DNA from: Owenia fusiformis
Lineage: Eukaryota > Annelida > Polychaeta > Sabellida > Oweniidae
DNA: 64,000 nt
Assembly: GCA_903813345.2 (NCBI GenBank)
Contig: CAIIXF020000001.1
Coordinates: forward strand, 7,755,098-7,819,097
Direction: 5' to 3'
The notes beneath the pieces are model-generated. The model saw only the letters and a program-made list of their open reading frames with translations. It was not told where the DNA came from and did not search any database. Shown here piece by piece: positions 54,114 through 64,000 of the stretch. Each line of letters begins with the position of its first letter. Position 1 is the stretch's first letter. The translations under genes were made by a program, and so were the position numbers.

Positions 54114-57100
54114 TTGGCACAGTGGAAATCCTTGAAACGGCCAGGAATGACCATAAACCAGTCGATCTGGAGACTGACATCAGTAAACTCACTTACATAT
54201 AACAGAACACCAGTAAGATTTTCATTTCTCGTGAATTACAATTAGCTTACCATTAATATACGTATAATGATATTTAACTATGAATATCACATTTTGATGT
54301 CAATGTCAACAGAAGATGTTAGAAGGTATACATAACAAAACACAATTTTTTTCATTTTCATATTTATTTACAAACTGAATAGTTGTTCTATTGAATATGA
54401 AGTATCTCATCTAGAACAGCTAAAATACTGAAAGGTAAATCATTTTGTTCATACACAAATATATGCACATATGACAACTTGACTCTTACACAATTCTGGT
54501 TTACAGGTTAACACATATGACTATGATACATGGAGAGATTTTATGAACACTGTTTTCAAAACCTAAAATGACTGCCTAAAGTCAGTATTTACAGACTACT
54601 AGTTTAAGCATTTCTTGTTTTTAATGACCTTTATAAAGCATATTAAAGACACCTAATCTAAAAGCCAATACATGATATGTGTAGAATGCTAAAATAGGTG
54701 GAATTTATAAATTTGAGGTATATGAAAAAATGGTGTCTTGATATTTTGAAATCAGTCAAAACTTTTGTTTAAGTTGAGCTACTTTCAATAATTGTAATAA
54801 TCAGATATCAAATTATGTTATTTGATTCTAAATGCTAGCAAGGTATTTACCTGATAATACATATAAGTTGTATGCATTTTACTTAAAGGGCAAATAGCTG
54901 TAAATCTGATCGAAAATAACTTTAAAATACATTGTATTTTAAATCATAATGGTGTATCTTACAAGATGAATGCCAATAGACTACTATAAACATTGTTTTT
55001 CTGTAATAACAGACACCTCTAGAGAGTGAATAAATTATTTTTCAAAATTGTTTTTTGATTTTGCCTATCAAAATTGTTTTCTTCAATTTTTAAAGTTCTC
55101 ATACTATCGGTACTTTTTAGGTAAGGAATCTTCTCATGTTTGATATTTTCTTTTCAGAAACAATGATCTGCACTGGATTTTGTAAATGGGGCAAGCCATG
55201 GACTTTTCAAAACATTTAAGATCAATTTAGGATCAGAACTTTAGACACTGCCCTTTAAGTGAATAAACATATAGGTACCCCTGTATTTTGCTCAGCAAGA
55301 TGCATTATAATGAGAACTTAGGTTTTTATAGCACATGTATACATATCGATTAAATTAATGCTGTCTGTTACAATGCTCTAGTTGAATGTCAAACTCATAT
55401 TTCTAAACGTTACCTATATATTTTGGTTTGAGTTAAATATCTTGTACTATAATTCATAAACATCTAGAAAAACACACAGTGAACGTGTGCATTCTCTATA
55501 CTGTGCATTTAGTTGTAAATGTTTTGGATTTACAAATGTTAGAAATAAATATTCGGAGCTCGAGGTGATTTTTCTTGGTATTATTCTCAAGGTTAGTCAA
55601 GAAGAATCAAAATATGCACACACTTCTTGTTATTTGATGTCATAACATATATTTCTTAATGTTCTCCAATGTGACTCGTCCAAAAATATATGAACAAAAT
55701 ATATTGGAACAACAAGAATTTTTAGGCAAATGAGACTCTGACTGGCAAAGTTAACATGACTGACAACCATCATTCACCAATAAAACCAAAAAGGCCATTC
55801 AAAGTTAAATGTATGTTTAATGCACCTCCCTTCTATGATTTAGACAATTTTCCAGAATTTCAAGTGCCCATGTACCCACATGTCAAGAATCCGAAAGACA
55901 AATAAAACTTAAATTTCGATCTTAGATAAAGATCATTTTATAGTGAAAGGGGGTTTCCAGATTTAACGTACATGTACCGGTATATGTATTTCAGCAATCA
56001 GTATTATCTTCGTTAAAAATGTTTACAAAATCTCAAAATCTGTCTCATTTCATCAGTCACTATCTTTTGATTTGATATAGTATTTCAACTAATAAATGAT
56101 ATAAAATCCATACAGAAATACAATAAGTTAAGATTTGATTAGGTCCCATGACAGGGGGTTAAACGTATAATTGATTTGAATGGCCTAATAGATACATGTT
56201 TATGATAAATAATTGTGTTTATAAATATATAACAACTCACTTAACTGAATCAATACCTGAATGATAGTCATCTAATACAAGTACATATATGATGTACAGT
56301 TACAGTATATGATGTACAGTTACAGTATATGATGTACAGTTACAATTATACAGTAGTTACTAGAGTAGTTACATCGAAGGAACCTAAACTTTTTCAGAAA
56401 AATCTATGAGCTAGAATTTTTAAAACAAAATATTTTTTAGATTTGGATCACACAAAAACAGAAATTTCTGCCTGTGTTCTACGATTGTTTATACTGAACT
56501 TCAAAACAGTGTAATTAAAAGTATATTTTAAGATTTGATGAGAGAACATCACTTATGAATCAAGTTGTTTCATGAAAAAATGGGCAAAGTTAAAAGAAAT
56601 TAGGTCAGCTAAATGTAACAGGCTAATGGTCCACATTTATGGATCAACAGATATGTCATTCTTATAAACATGTGCGCACTTACAAGTTGTACAATAATTA
56701 CATTAGTTACTTAGCAACGATAACATGTATTATTTTCATATAAATAGAGACATATAAAATTGTACAAACTCAAAAAAATAAATATTTACTTGAACAACAA
56801 AACTGTGCATCCTTATTTCTAAGCAAAATATATTCCTAGGAAACATTGCTGATGGACTAACACAGTCTCTCGATCTAATTTACAACCAATTTATCTGTAG
56901 AAGTGTAAAAATACACAACCACTGTTTATTTCATTCACTCAAATGATCAACTATACACTGTTTTTCTAAACAAAAAAATATGAAATAACATCAGCTGTGA
57001 AATCCTGCTAAAGACTTTTCTAATACTAGTGGCTCAGTATAAATACTAAAACATGGCTATACATTTACAATATTTTCTATTCAATATGAATCCATCCAAA

Positions 57101-58296
57101 GTTTGTCTTTGAAGGATTAATGCTTACTCATGTTGATTAAATACAGTTGTAAATTCTTGATGTTTTATCTAATTAAATACAATATACTTTTATCAAATTA
57201 TACAGATCTTGCATGCCAAATAATTGATCAAGGGGCAGACTGATCACAGAAAACAAACCTGGACGATTTCCCTGTATAAGTGACTATTTCTTCATGCATG
57301 TCATCAACTCAATTCTGAGGAAAACAAAATCCAAAATGATCAATTTCTAAGGGCTCCAGGCAGCAAAATGTTTATACTTTCAAAAATAATTGGTGATGGT
57401 GATATTTTTATAATAATAGTATTCAAAGAAAGAAACACATGCAATGAATTTTTTTTAAATCAATTATATCATTTCCCAAAGAGAATTGATGCATATCACA
57501 CCTGTAATAATAAAAAAAACTAATCATTTCTAATTATGCAATGGAAAATCAGATCTATCAAGTGGAGAGTCCACCTATTTTTTCTTCTCATGCAACTGTA
57601 CCTAATTTCTATTTGGTGGAGATAAATTACACAAAATAAAAAAAATAAATTCCAAAAAATAAATTTCTAGAGACAGACCCGCCTAAATGGAAGGTCATCT
57701 TTGTTTCTCTGGAGTCCTTTTTGGTTATATCATAACTTAAAATTCCTAGCAAGCAATTATCTACTGTAATTGACAGTGACTTGCAAACAAAAAGTTATGA
57801 CAGTTCCAAAAATGGTTCTTTTTTTTATCATTTTTTTGGGTCTGAAATACCAAATTGTTTGTGACAATTGCCTATGCTTTAATACAATAATTGTTAATTC
57901 AAACATAGCAGGAAAATAACAAAAAATATAAAATATATGTGCACCCTTTCTTAGTGTCTCTTTATTTGACACTTAAATTAATTGAACTGAGACAGACACC
58001 TTTATTGACTTTGGAAAAATTGCATGAAAGAAAAAGCTATTTACACAAATTTCTAATAAAAAAAATACAAGAATCTTTTCAGATCAAGATGAAAGTAGGA
58101 TCAGCTATGTTGTTCTGGTTTTTTAATAAATGGTTATTACATTGACAACACCATGGTAACAATGACAAGACAAGACATTGACATGACTTTGAGCAGTAGT
58201 AGCACAAACAGCTATTTCAATAGAACGTAAATATGTAGCACACGATGATGGCACAAACACTCCAATTTGAGGAACATGGGAGACAGCTGCTGGCCG
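54114..58296. other. Intergenic region / likely long 3' UTR of UGCG
   Basis: More than 4 kb of AT-rich sequence without recognised exon. A 20-bp unit acagtatatgatgtacagtt is repeated three times at about 56293-56345. Part probably belongs to the UGCG 3' UTR, whose stop codon is at 58297. The extent cannot be fixed without transcript data. Confidence 0.45.
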
Positions 58297-58518
58297 CTAC
58301 ACACTGAATGTCTTCCTATGGTGATATACCCCTGGGCTAACTTCCGGGGTTTTTGGTTTTAGTTCTGTCACAAGACCTCCCCATTGCAACTTAAAGCGTC
58401 TAGATCTCCACTCTATAGTGGGAGAGGCATGCGCCCTGATCATTAATGTTATTGATGTGAGTTCTCTAAATATCCAGCCTATTAAGAAGTCAAACTTTGT
58501 GAATGTTATGGGGCCATT
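58297..58518 (-). CDS. UGCG: Ceramide glucosyltransferase, last coding exon
   Basis: It encodes 73 codons plus the TAG stop at 58297-58299; acceptor ttttttccag. NGPITFTKFDFLIGWIFREL, then SPTIEWRSRRFKLQWGG and LVTELKPKTPEVSPGVYHHR, aligns with the UGCG C-terminus (FSKLDYAVAWFIRE; P.I.WRTGR(Y/F)RLR.GG.AEE). The tail extends about 20 residues past the usual end. The hydrophobic start completes a C-terminal membrane segment of this Golgi enzyme. Confidence 0.85.
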   Translation of the reverse strand, partial: NGPITFTKFDFLIGWIFRELTSITLMIRAHASPTIEWRSRRFKLQWGGLVTELKPKTPEVSPGVYHHRKTFSV

Positions 58519-58816
58519 CTGGAAAAAACATTCTGAATATTTGAATTCTCATAAAAAGAAGATTTAGAATACTATTCTGTCAGTTTATATTTACATAAAA
58601 TAGAGAAAATAGAGATTGCTTCAAGAAATGGATTAAATTATCTATTGTTTCACTTCCCCATAACCTAATTCTTTTCAAAATTCATTCATAAATATGGACA
58701 ATACTTAAACATGTTAATTTTAGAAAGTACTTTTCACAAACTACAACCACAGTCTCCATGAATAACCCTTATAACATAATTTAGCTTTAATATAGATATT
58801 ATATAATAACACTTAC
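58519..58816. other. UGCG intron
   Basis: A 298-bp AT-rich intron; nothing else seen. Confidence 0.7.
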
Positions 58817-59006
58817 ATTTACAACAAGAAGTAATATATAGTCCTGTAGGAACCATAGCAGGGTATGAACAAGGAAGAAACCAAGTGGGCTCCAGTCAAA
58901 CAGCTCCACCACTGACCATGAGCCAAGTAGGCCGATTGTGAGACACTCAGAGAGAGGCTCTAGGAAAATAAACTGCGGTAACATGGCTGCACGCAATTTA
59001 GTCCAT
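58817..59006 (-). CDS. UGCG: Ceramide glucosyltransferase exon with end of the RXXRW motif
   Basis: The exon is 190 nt, acceptor tttttccag, donor AAT|gtaagt. It completes the split Arg codon to give (R)WTKLRAAMLPQFIFLEPLSE, then CLTIGLLGSW and DWSPLGFFLVHTLLWFLQDY. With the previous exon it forms RIIRW, the (Q/R)XXRW motif essential in processive and GT21-type glycosyltransferases. The hydrophobic stretch is the C-terminal transmembrane region. Confidence 0.9.
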
Positions 59007-59354
59007 CTGGAAAAATAAACCATTTAAAGACATATACTTCAGCTTTAGAAAACACACAATCACAGATATACTTATGTTAGGCCTAGTTAAAATTTTTATT
59101 TAAAGTGACAATAAGGAAATAATCAATGTTTTAGAATCATCCTTGTTTGTTTGATTTATCACGTCTATTTTTTTCTCGTCAAATATTTTTATGTTCATTT
59201 CTCTAATATGCAATTTACTTTCTCAATCATGCAGATAGAATGCCATAATGTACATAATGTACATAAGGAGGAGGTTGGTAAGACTAGGTTGTGCCAATAC
59301 TATATACATGTAATAATAATAAATAAATAAAGAAAAATATATGTAAGATGTTAC
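59007..59354. other. UGCG intron
   Basis: A 348-bp AT-rich intron; no repeat recognised. Confidence 0.7.
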
Positions 59355-59441
59355 CTGATTATTCTATTCTGGAATTGGGTGACTGAATAAGTGCCAGGGT
59401 TTTGCTGGGCTACCTGGGAGGCAAGAAGAATCTGCCAGCCT
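59355..59441 (-). CDS. UGCG: Ceramide glucosyltransferase exon (GWQILLASQVAQQNPGTYSV)
   Basis: This 87-nt exon is too short for ordinary ORF calling. The acceptor is atgttttcag and the donor AG|gtaaca. It reads GWQILLASQVAQQNPGTYSV then TQFQNRII, matching the UGCG stretch GWRFSMSTQVAMQNSGSYSI, SQFQSRMI. Phases 1-in and 2-out fit both neighbours. Confidence 0.9.
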
Positions 59442-59948
59442 CTGAAAACATAAAATAAAAATCAGAACACAAAGCCTTATATAATGAAAAGAATAATCCA
59501 GCTTTACATTTTAACTTTGTAGGTTGCAACCATCATCTTCCTTTTATATTACCAGTTCTCCCAGAATTATGCAGGCAAAAATTGAAATAATGCAGCAAAA
59601 AACAAATATTATGTGGGGGAAAATGAAAATTATGCAACCATATTAAGGCAAAAATTCCAAAAACATATTTCAAGTGAATTAAAAACACCGAGCCAATCTC
59701 AATCTAATACCGCAATTTCCAGTATGGCTGATTTTGACTTTTTTTAGAGTCTTTGTTTAAACAGAATTTTTACTTAATAATTATGAAGATGATGAAGCAA
59801 TGAAACATCAGGTGAGAAGATATTCTTTGAGAAAGGTGTAAGTTATACTAAAATTATGCGCTGCTGAATGAATTAAATGCATCATTTCTAGAAATTCAAA
59901 ATTGTGCAAAAATTATTTTGAAGAAGAATCATAAGGAAACGCGCTTAC
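59442..59948. other. UGCG intron
   Basis: A 507-bp AT-rich intron; no repeat family from this window was recognised. Confidence 0.65.
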
Positions 59949-60127
59949 TTTTGAAGAGTGGCTTGAGCTAGGAAGAAATCCTCAGCCAGATACTGTCCAA
60001 ACACTTTCAGGCCTCCTGAATCTTCAAGAATTTCTTTGCGCATAATACAAGACATGCCTGTTGTACAATTTATACCTAGTGCATTGGCATAAAGGTACAT
60101 CTTTGCATGTTGTGTACCAAAATATAC
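59949..60127 (-). CDS. UGCG: Ceramide glucosyltransferase exon, acceptor-site region
   Basis: The exon is 179 nt, acceptor attttccag, donor AA|gtaagc. VYFGTQHAKMYLYANALGIN, then CTTGMSCIMRKEILEDSGGL and KVFGQYLAEDFFLAQATLQ. This aligns with UGCG VYFGT.H.R.Y..AN..G..CVTGMSCLMRK..L...GGL..F.QY.AEDYFMA. The His of GTQH and the AED catalytic Asp (D3) are present. The enzyme transfers glucose from UDP-glucose to ceramide on the cytosolic Golgi face, the first step of glucosphingolipid synthesis. Confidence 0.92.
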
Positions 60128-61192
60128 CTGGAAAATAAAGGTTATGTTAAAAAACATTTCTGGTAGATTTTTACAAAACAGTTATCATATTATTGAATCA
60201 AAAGTTAGTGATCACTAGATATAAAGGAGCTCGGTCTCTAACTCTGACTACCCACAATTTGCAGCATCAATCAATACAAAGCTTTTTCATACATACTTCT
60301 AACTGTTAAGATCGAAAAATTTTCTCGTTTTGTGAGCCACATGAAAAGTGCAAATTATTAAGAGTTAATTTCCTAACGATATTTAAGAAAGTATGATTTG
60401 TATCAAAGTTTATTGCTGCTGCAAGTAATAGGTAGTTCTGAATCTACAATTTCAAAGTATTTTAGTATCAAAGTCCAATCCCCTTTAATAACATATGACT
60501 TGAATAAATCTTGAATTCATCTCAATCATGAGATTAATATCAAGCTGTTGAACTAAGATTCGATTAATGATAAAAACTCCTCAAGAACTAAATCCCTACT
60601 TATAGCACTCAGCTATATATCATCATAGATCCCTAATAAGTTTAATTTGTAAGGTTATCCATCAAAATCTTGAAAGTGTTACCACATCTTACTGAGACCA
60701 GAGAAAGTTGCATGACTGCATGCATAATAACTTCCTACATCTTTCAGTGCTGGACGAATCTTTAACAAGATCATGGGGTAGTTGTCTTAGGGCATATGGT
60801 AGGTTTGAGATTTGTATTCTGATAATTCAATATGTCTTAGATATGATATAGTGAAGTCTTGTTAATTTTAGGGGACATGGAGTAGTTTGTGCAATGCTAT
60901 AAGAAGTAGGGTAGCTCATCTTTTAAGAAATATGAAAATATCCCTACTGTTTGCTAAATTTAGGATAATTTTTAGTTATTCACAAACACCTATTCTCCTT
61001 GCACAGTATAAGTATAAATTGATATGGCTTGTTATAAGCCTTTAGCAATAGAAAGGGAAATAGCACTTTTCATCTGAAATAACAAACAAATGTATCTAGA
61101 TTTTATAAAATATATTACAATTATTTGTTTAATTGCCCTTGACTGCCCTTAATTTAGGAAACCAATGAAAACAAGAACACAAATGTGTACAA
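60128..61192. other. UGCG intron, left part
   Basis: AT-rich with no recognised exon or terminal repeat. The intron spans 60128-62926 and contains the TGTCCCCACCA element. Confidence 0.6.
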
Positions 61193-62658
61193 TATGTCCC
61201 CACCAATGGGTGATCCCGTCAAATGGTTATCCTAAAAATGAGTAGACAAGACTTTACCGTTACAATTTTGGTACGGAAAATGCAAATGGCCACCTTAAAA
61301 TTGACCCAGAATGCCAAAAAATTAGTCAGCTCTAGATTTTCATACTAAGAACCATCCCTGAAAATTTAATTGATCCGTCAAACAGTAAACAAGAAAACGC
61401 GTAAACAAGACTTTACAGACAAGATTTTAGGACAGAAAAATCCAAAATGGCTGCCTTGACATTTGCCAAGACTGCCTAAAAAACTAATCAGTTCTAGATT
61501 TTCATACTAAGAATCATCCCTGAAAATTTGAAATTGATCTACCAAACGGTTCACCTGAAAACGCGTAGACAGGACTTTACAGACAAGATTTTAGGACAGA
61601 AAATCCAAAATGGCTGCCCTGACATTTATCGAGAATGCTAAAAGACTAATGGGTTTAGATTTTAATACAAGGAATCATCCCTGAAAATTTTTAATTGATC
61701 TACCCAACGGTTCACCTGAAAACACAAAGACAAGACTTTACAGGCAAGATTTTAGGACTGAAAATCCAAAATGGCTGCCTTGACATTTACCCAGAACGCC
61801 AAAAAACTAATCAGATCTAGATTTTCATAATAAGAATCATCCCTAAAAATTTGAATTTGATCTACCAAATGGTTCACCTGAAAATGAGTAGACAAGACTT
61901 TACAGGCAAGATTTTAAGACGGAAAATCAAAAATGGCTGCCTTGACATTTATCCAGAATGCCAAAAAACTAATCAGATCTAGATTTTCATACTAAGAATC
62001 ATCCCTGAAAATTTGAAATTGATCTACCACACGGTTCACCTGAAAACGCGTAGACAAGACTTTACAGACAGGATTTTAGGATGGAAAAATCCAAAATGGC
62101 CGACAATAAAAAGTGATTATTAGTTTTTAGTTTCTTTTTACAAAATTATCGCATATAACTACTGTTAACAATAACATAGGCTTTTACAGCAAAGTACACC
62201 TGAAATTATTTATAAAGCTACTAAATAGTTTAAGTATGAAAACTCAAAAACACCATGAAACAAAGTATTATCGCATGCTAACTTTTCTTAAGACATTCAA
62301 AATGGCTGACATGACTGAGCTAACAGGTCCAAAACCTAATCAGATGTAGAATGAAGTAAGCTGAACAAGATATTAAAGTTTTAAAAGCAACCATGAAGCC
62401 GTTTTTCTTAAAGTTTGCAGACAAGGATTTTAGCATTTGACTTCAAAATGGCCAACAGGAAGTAGGTATCGATCTAAAAATCTTTTGTCCACATCTGTAT
62501 GCACTCATAAGTTATCCTTGAAAATTTGAAGGTGATATCTGTAGCGGTTTTGGAGAAAACTACCGGACGTATGGACGGACGGACGGACAGACAGACAACC
62601 AGACAGACGGACGAGCCTAGGCCGACAATATGGCCCCACATTATGTGGTGGGGACATA
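61193..62658. mobile_element. TGTCCCCACCA-family element, copy 2 (inverted)
   Basis: It has the same termini as 27977-29399 but in reverse orientation: TATGTCCCCACCAATGGGTG on the left, and the stem-loop CCCCACattatGTGgtgGGG with TGGTGGGGACATA on the right, next to a CGGA/CAGA microsatellite (62570-62610). Six core units of about 150-175 bp (aaaatggctgccttgacattta) are visible. The flanks do not give a clean target duplication. Confidence 0.8.
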
Positions 62659-62926
62659 AAAATCATTTCTAAACTCACACTTAATTCTTAACAAGACAAT
62701 ATGATATCAAAATGATATTACAGCTGGAAGGAAATGTTCAAATTTGGGGAACATCCTGTCGAGTGATTGTTTGCACAGTTACTACTTAATAAATTCAATG
62801 ATCTTTTCATTTGTTCCACAAATTATAAAATTACTTCCCGTTGTTTATCCTGCAATAAGATATGACAGCAAATTAGAAACCCAGATTACTTGTAACATTT
62901 ATATTAGTCAATGGACTAGTACTTAC
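62659..62926. other. UGCG intron, right part
   Basis: About 270 bp of unassigned AT-rich sequence up to the gtaagt donor of the next (upstream) exon. Confidence 0.6.
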
Positions 62927-63042
62927 TTTTTCGAGGACTCCTGCAAACCCCTTACGGTCGCAGACGTAGGGCATTTGATGTACTAAACCTACATTGTCAC
63001 GTTCTATATGCAGAACCATATCTAATAGGCCATCTTGTGACA
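62927..63042 (-). CDS. UGCG: Ceramide glucosyltransferase exon, first visible
   Basis: The exon is 116 nt, acceptor tatattttcag, donor AAA|gtaagt. It enters with two bases of a split codon and leaves in phase 0. SQDGLLDMVLHIERDNVGLV, then HQMPYVCDRKGFAGVLEK. This matches UGCG ..[35 protein letters not shown] and joins directly to VYFGT. The N-terminal anchor and the D1/D2 aspartates are encoded by exons beyond 64000. Confidence 0.9.
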
Positions 63043-64000
63043 CTGAAAATATAGATATATCCATCAACTGTAGTGATAACAATTTGTAGATTTAATGATG
63101 GTTATATGATTACATATAATAGCTATACAATTATTTGCCTGATAATAATGTATTAAGGTATGCAAATAAATATTAATACTACAATAACAATATCTGTAGT
63201 GCTAGTTTTGTTTGCATGCATTTAACACCCATTATACAGACAATTAGATGTAAGCAGTACATCAATTAAATAACATAGGCTCACTGTGTGAGTCAAAAAC
63301 TACAAATTGAATGAACTAAATAATTCTGAAATTTCAAGGTAAAATATGCAAAACTGACTGAGTTATTTAACTTTCTTACGGTCCTGTTTTTTAGACACCC
63401 TGTGTGTTTAGTGCCATTTACATTTCAGAAGATTTAAAACATTCTTCTGTTATCATTTATCGGCAGTTCTCTCCATTTATACGGAGCTATCACTTATGAA
63501 ACATTGTTTATAAATGAATAAATGCTTAGACTTATTGGTAGGGAATTGTAGCAGAATTTGGCATGAAGTCATACTATTATCTAATCCACCTAATGAACAA
63601 GGAATTTGGAGGAGAAAACAATTCAATTTTGGTGAAAACAACATTAGAATTGACCGATGAAATATACTGTACATTTCTATATGTATAAGGACATATTTTT
63701 GCGAAACACCAAACCTCAATTCACATAACTTATAGCATTCAAGACAAAAAGATTGTGTGGACCCGCAAGGTAGTACATTGTACATGTATTTAGAAGATAT
63801 GAACACCTTATGGTCATGCGATACGGTATTATTATACATAAATTGATTTCTCTGATGAATTATGACTCATATTCTCTTGTGGCAGCTATTGATTTTGACT
63901 ACAAACACACACAAATAAAATAATCTTATAAATACATAATAGCCTTGTAAATGTGAATGAGTGTTTGATGTTTCATTTTTCTGTTATGGTGACAAATCTA
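63043..64000. other. UGCG intron to the window edge
   Basis: No further UGCG exon was recognised. A minus-strand 120-codon frame at 63477-63839 shows no domain and does not fit UGCG. Confidence 0.5.

Noticed and set aside
63477-63839. 120-codon minus-strand ORF as an upstream UGCG exon
   Set aside because: No match to the UGCG N-terminal region and no consistent splice phase with the 63042 acceptor.

Overview
This is an AT-rich, intron- and transposon-laden animal genomic scaffold. It is most likely from a bivalve mollusc or another lophotrochozoan: the host exons match animal families, fibrinogen-related and mitochondrial-type P450 sequences are typical of molluscs, and the repeats combine short terminal hairpins with CCGT microsatellites in the style of bivalve elements. 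The species assignment is inference. Two 500-base N blocks (34501-35000 and 45001-45500) are assembly gaps.

Host genes. (1) Plus strand: two exons (6500-6646 and 33136-33302) of a gankyrin-like ankyrin-repeat protein (PSMD10 type). They are joined by a 26.5 kb intron that is almost entirely transposon debris. Upstream exons lie outside the window and the last exon was not found. (2) Plus strand: an isolated exon of a mitochondrial-clan cytochrome P450 (43777-43980). (3) Minus strand: a decayed fibrinogen-related (FReD) sequence (44184-44905) with a stop, frameshifts and a small retroinsertion. (4) Minus strand: a multi-Tudor-domain gene whose first four exons are complete and phase-consistent (52798 down to 45820). 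A fifth exon runs into the second gap. (5) Minus strand: the last five coding exons of ceramide glucosyltransferase (UGCG), 63042 down to the stop at 58297. The N-terminal exons lie beyond the right edge.

Mobile DNA dominates the rest. The most striking item is a young LTR retrotransposon (left end in the gap, right end 43333). It has about 2.75 kb LTRs, a tRNA-Leu primer-binding site, a 995-codon Gag with two CCHC knuckles, a polypurine tract and no pol. Its LTRs, gag and 3' untranslated region are saturated with GAGTAA/GAGTAAAG motifs. There is also a 5'-truncated LINE with an intact reverse transcriptase domain (30886-32670), three other LINE tails, a hAT element with an 8-bp duplication nested in a long-inverted-repeat element, Harbinger-like MITEs with TTA duplications, a TTAA foldback element with its empty site visible nearby, and a TA-flanked element inside another repeat whose empty version also lies in the window. 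Several repeat families share an architecture of a perfect terminal stem-loop followed by a CCGT-rich microsatellite.

The genes do not form a functional cluster. No RNA genes, CRISPR arrays or operons were seen.
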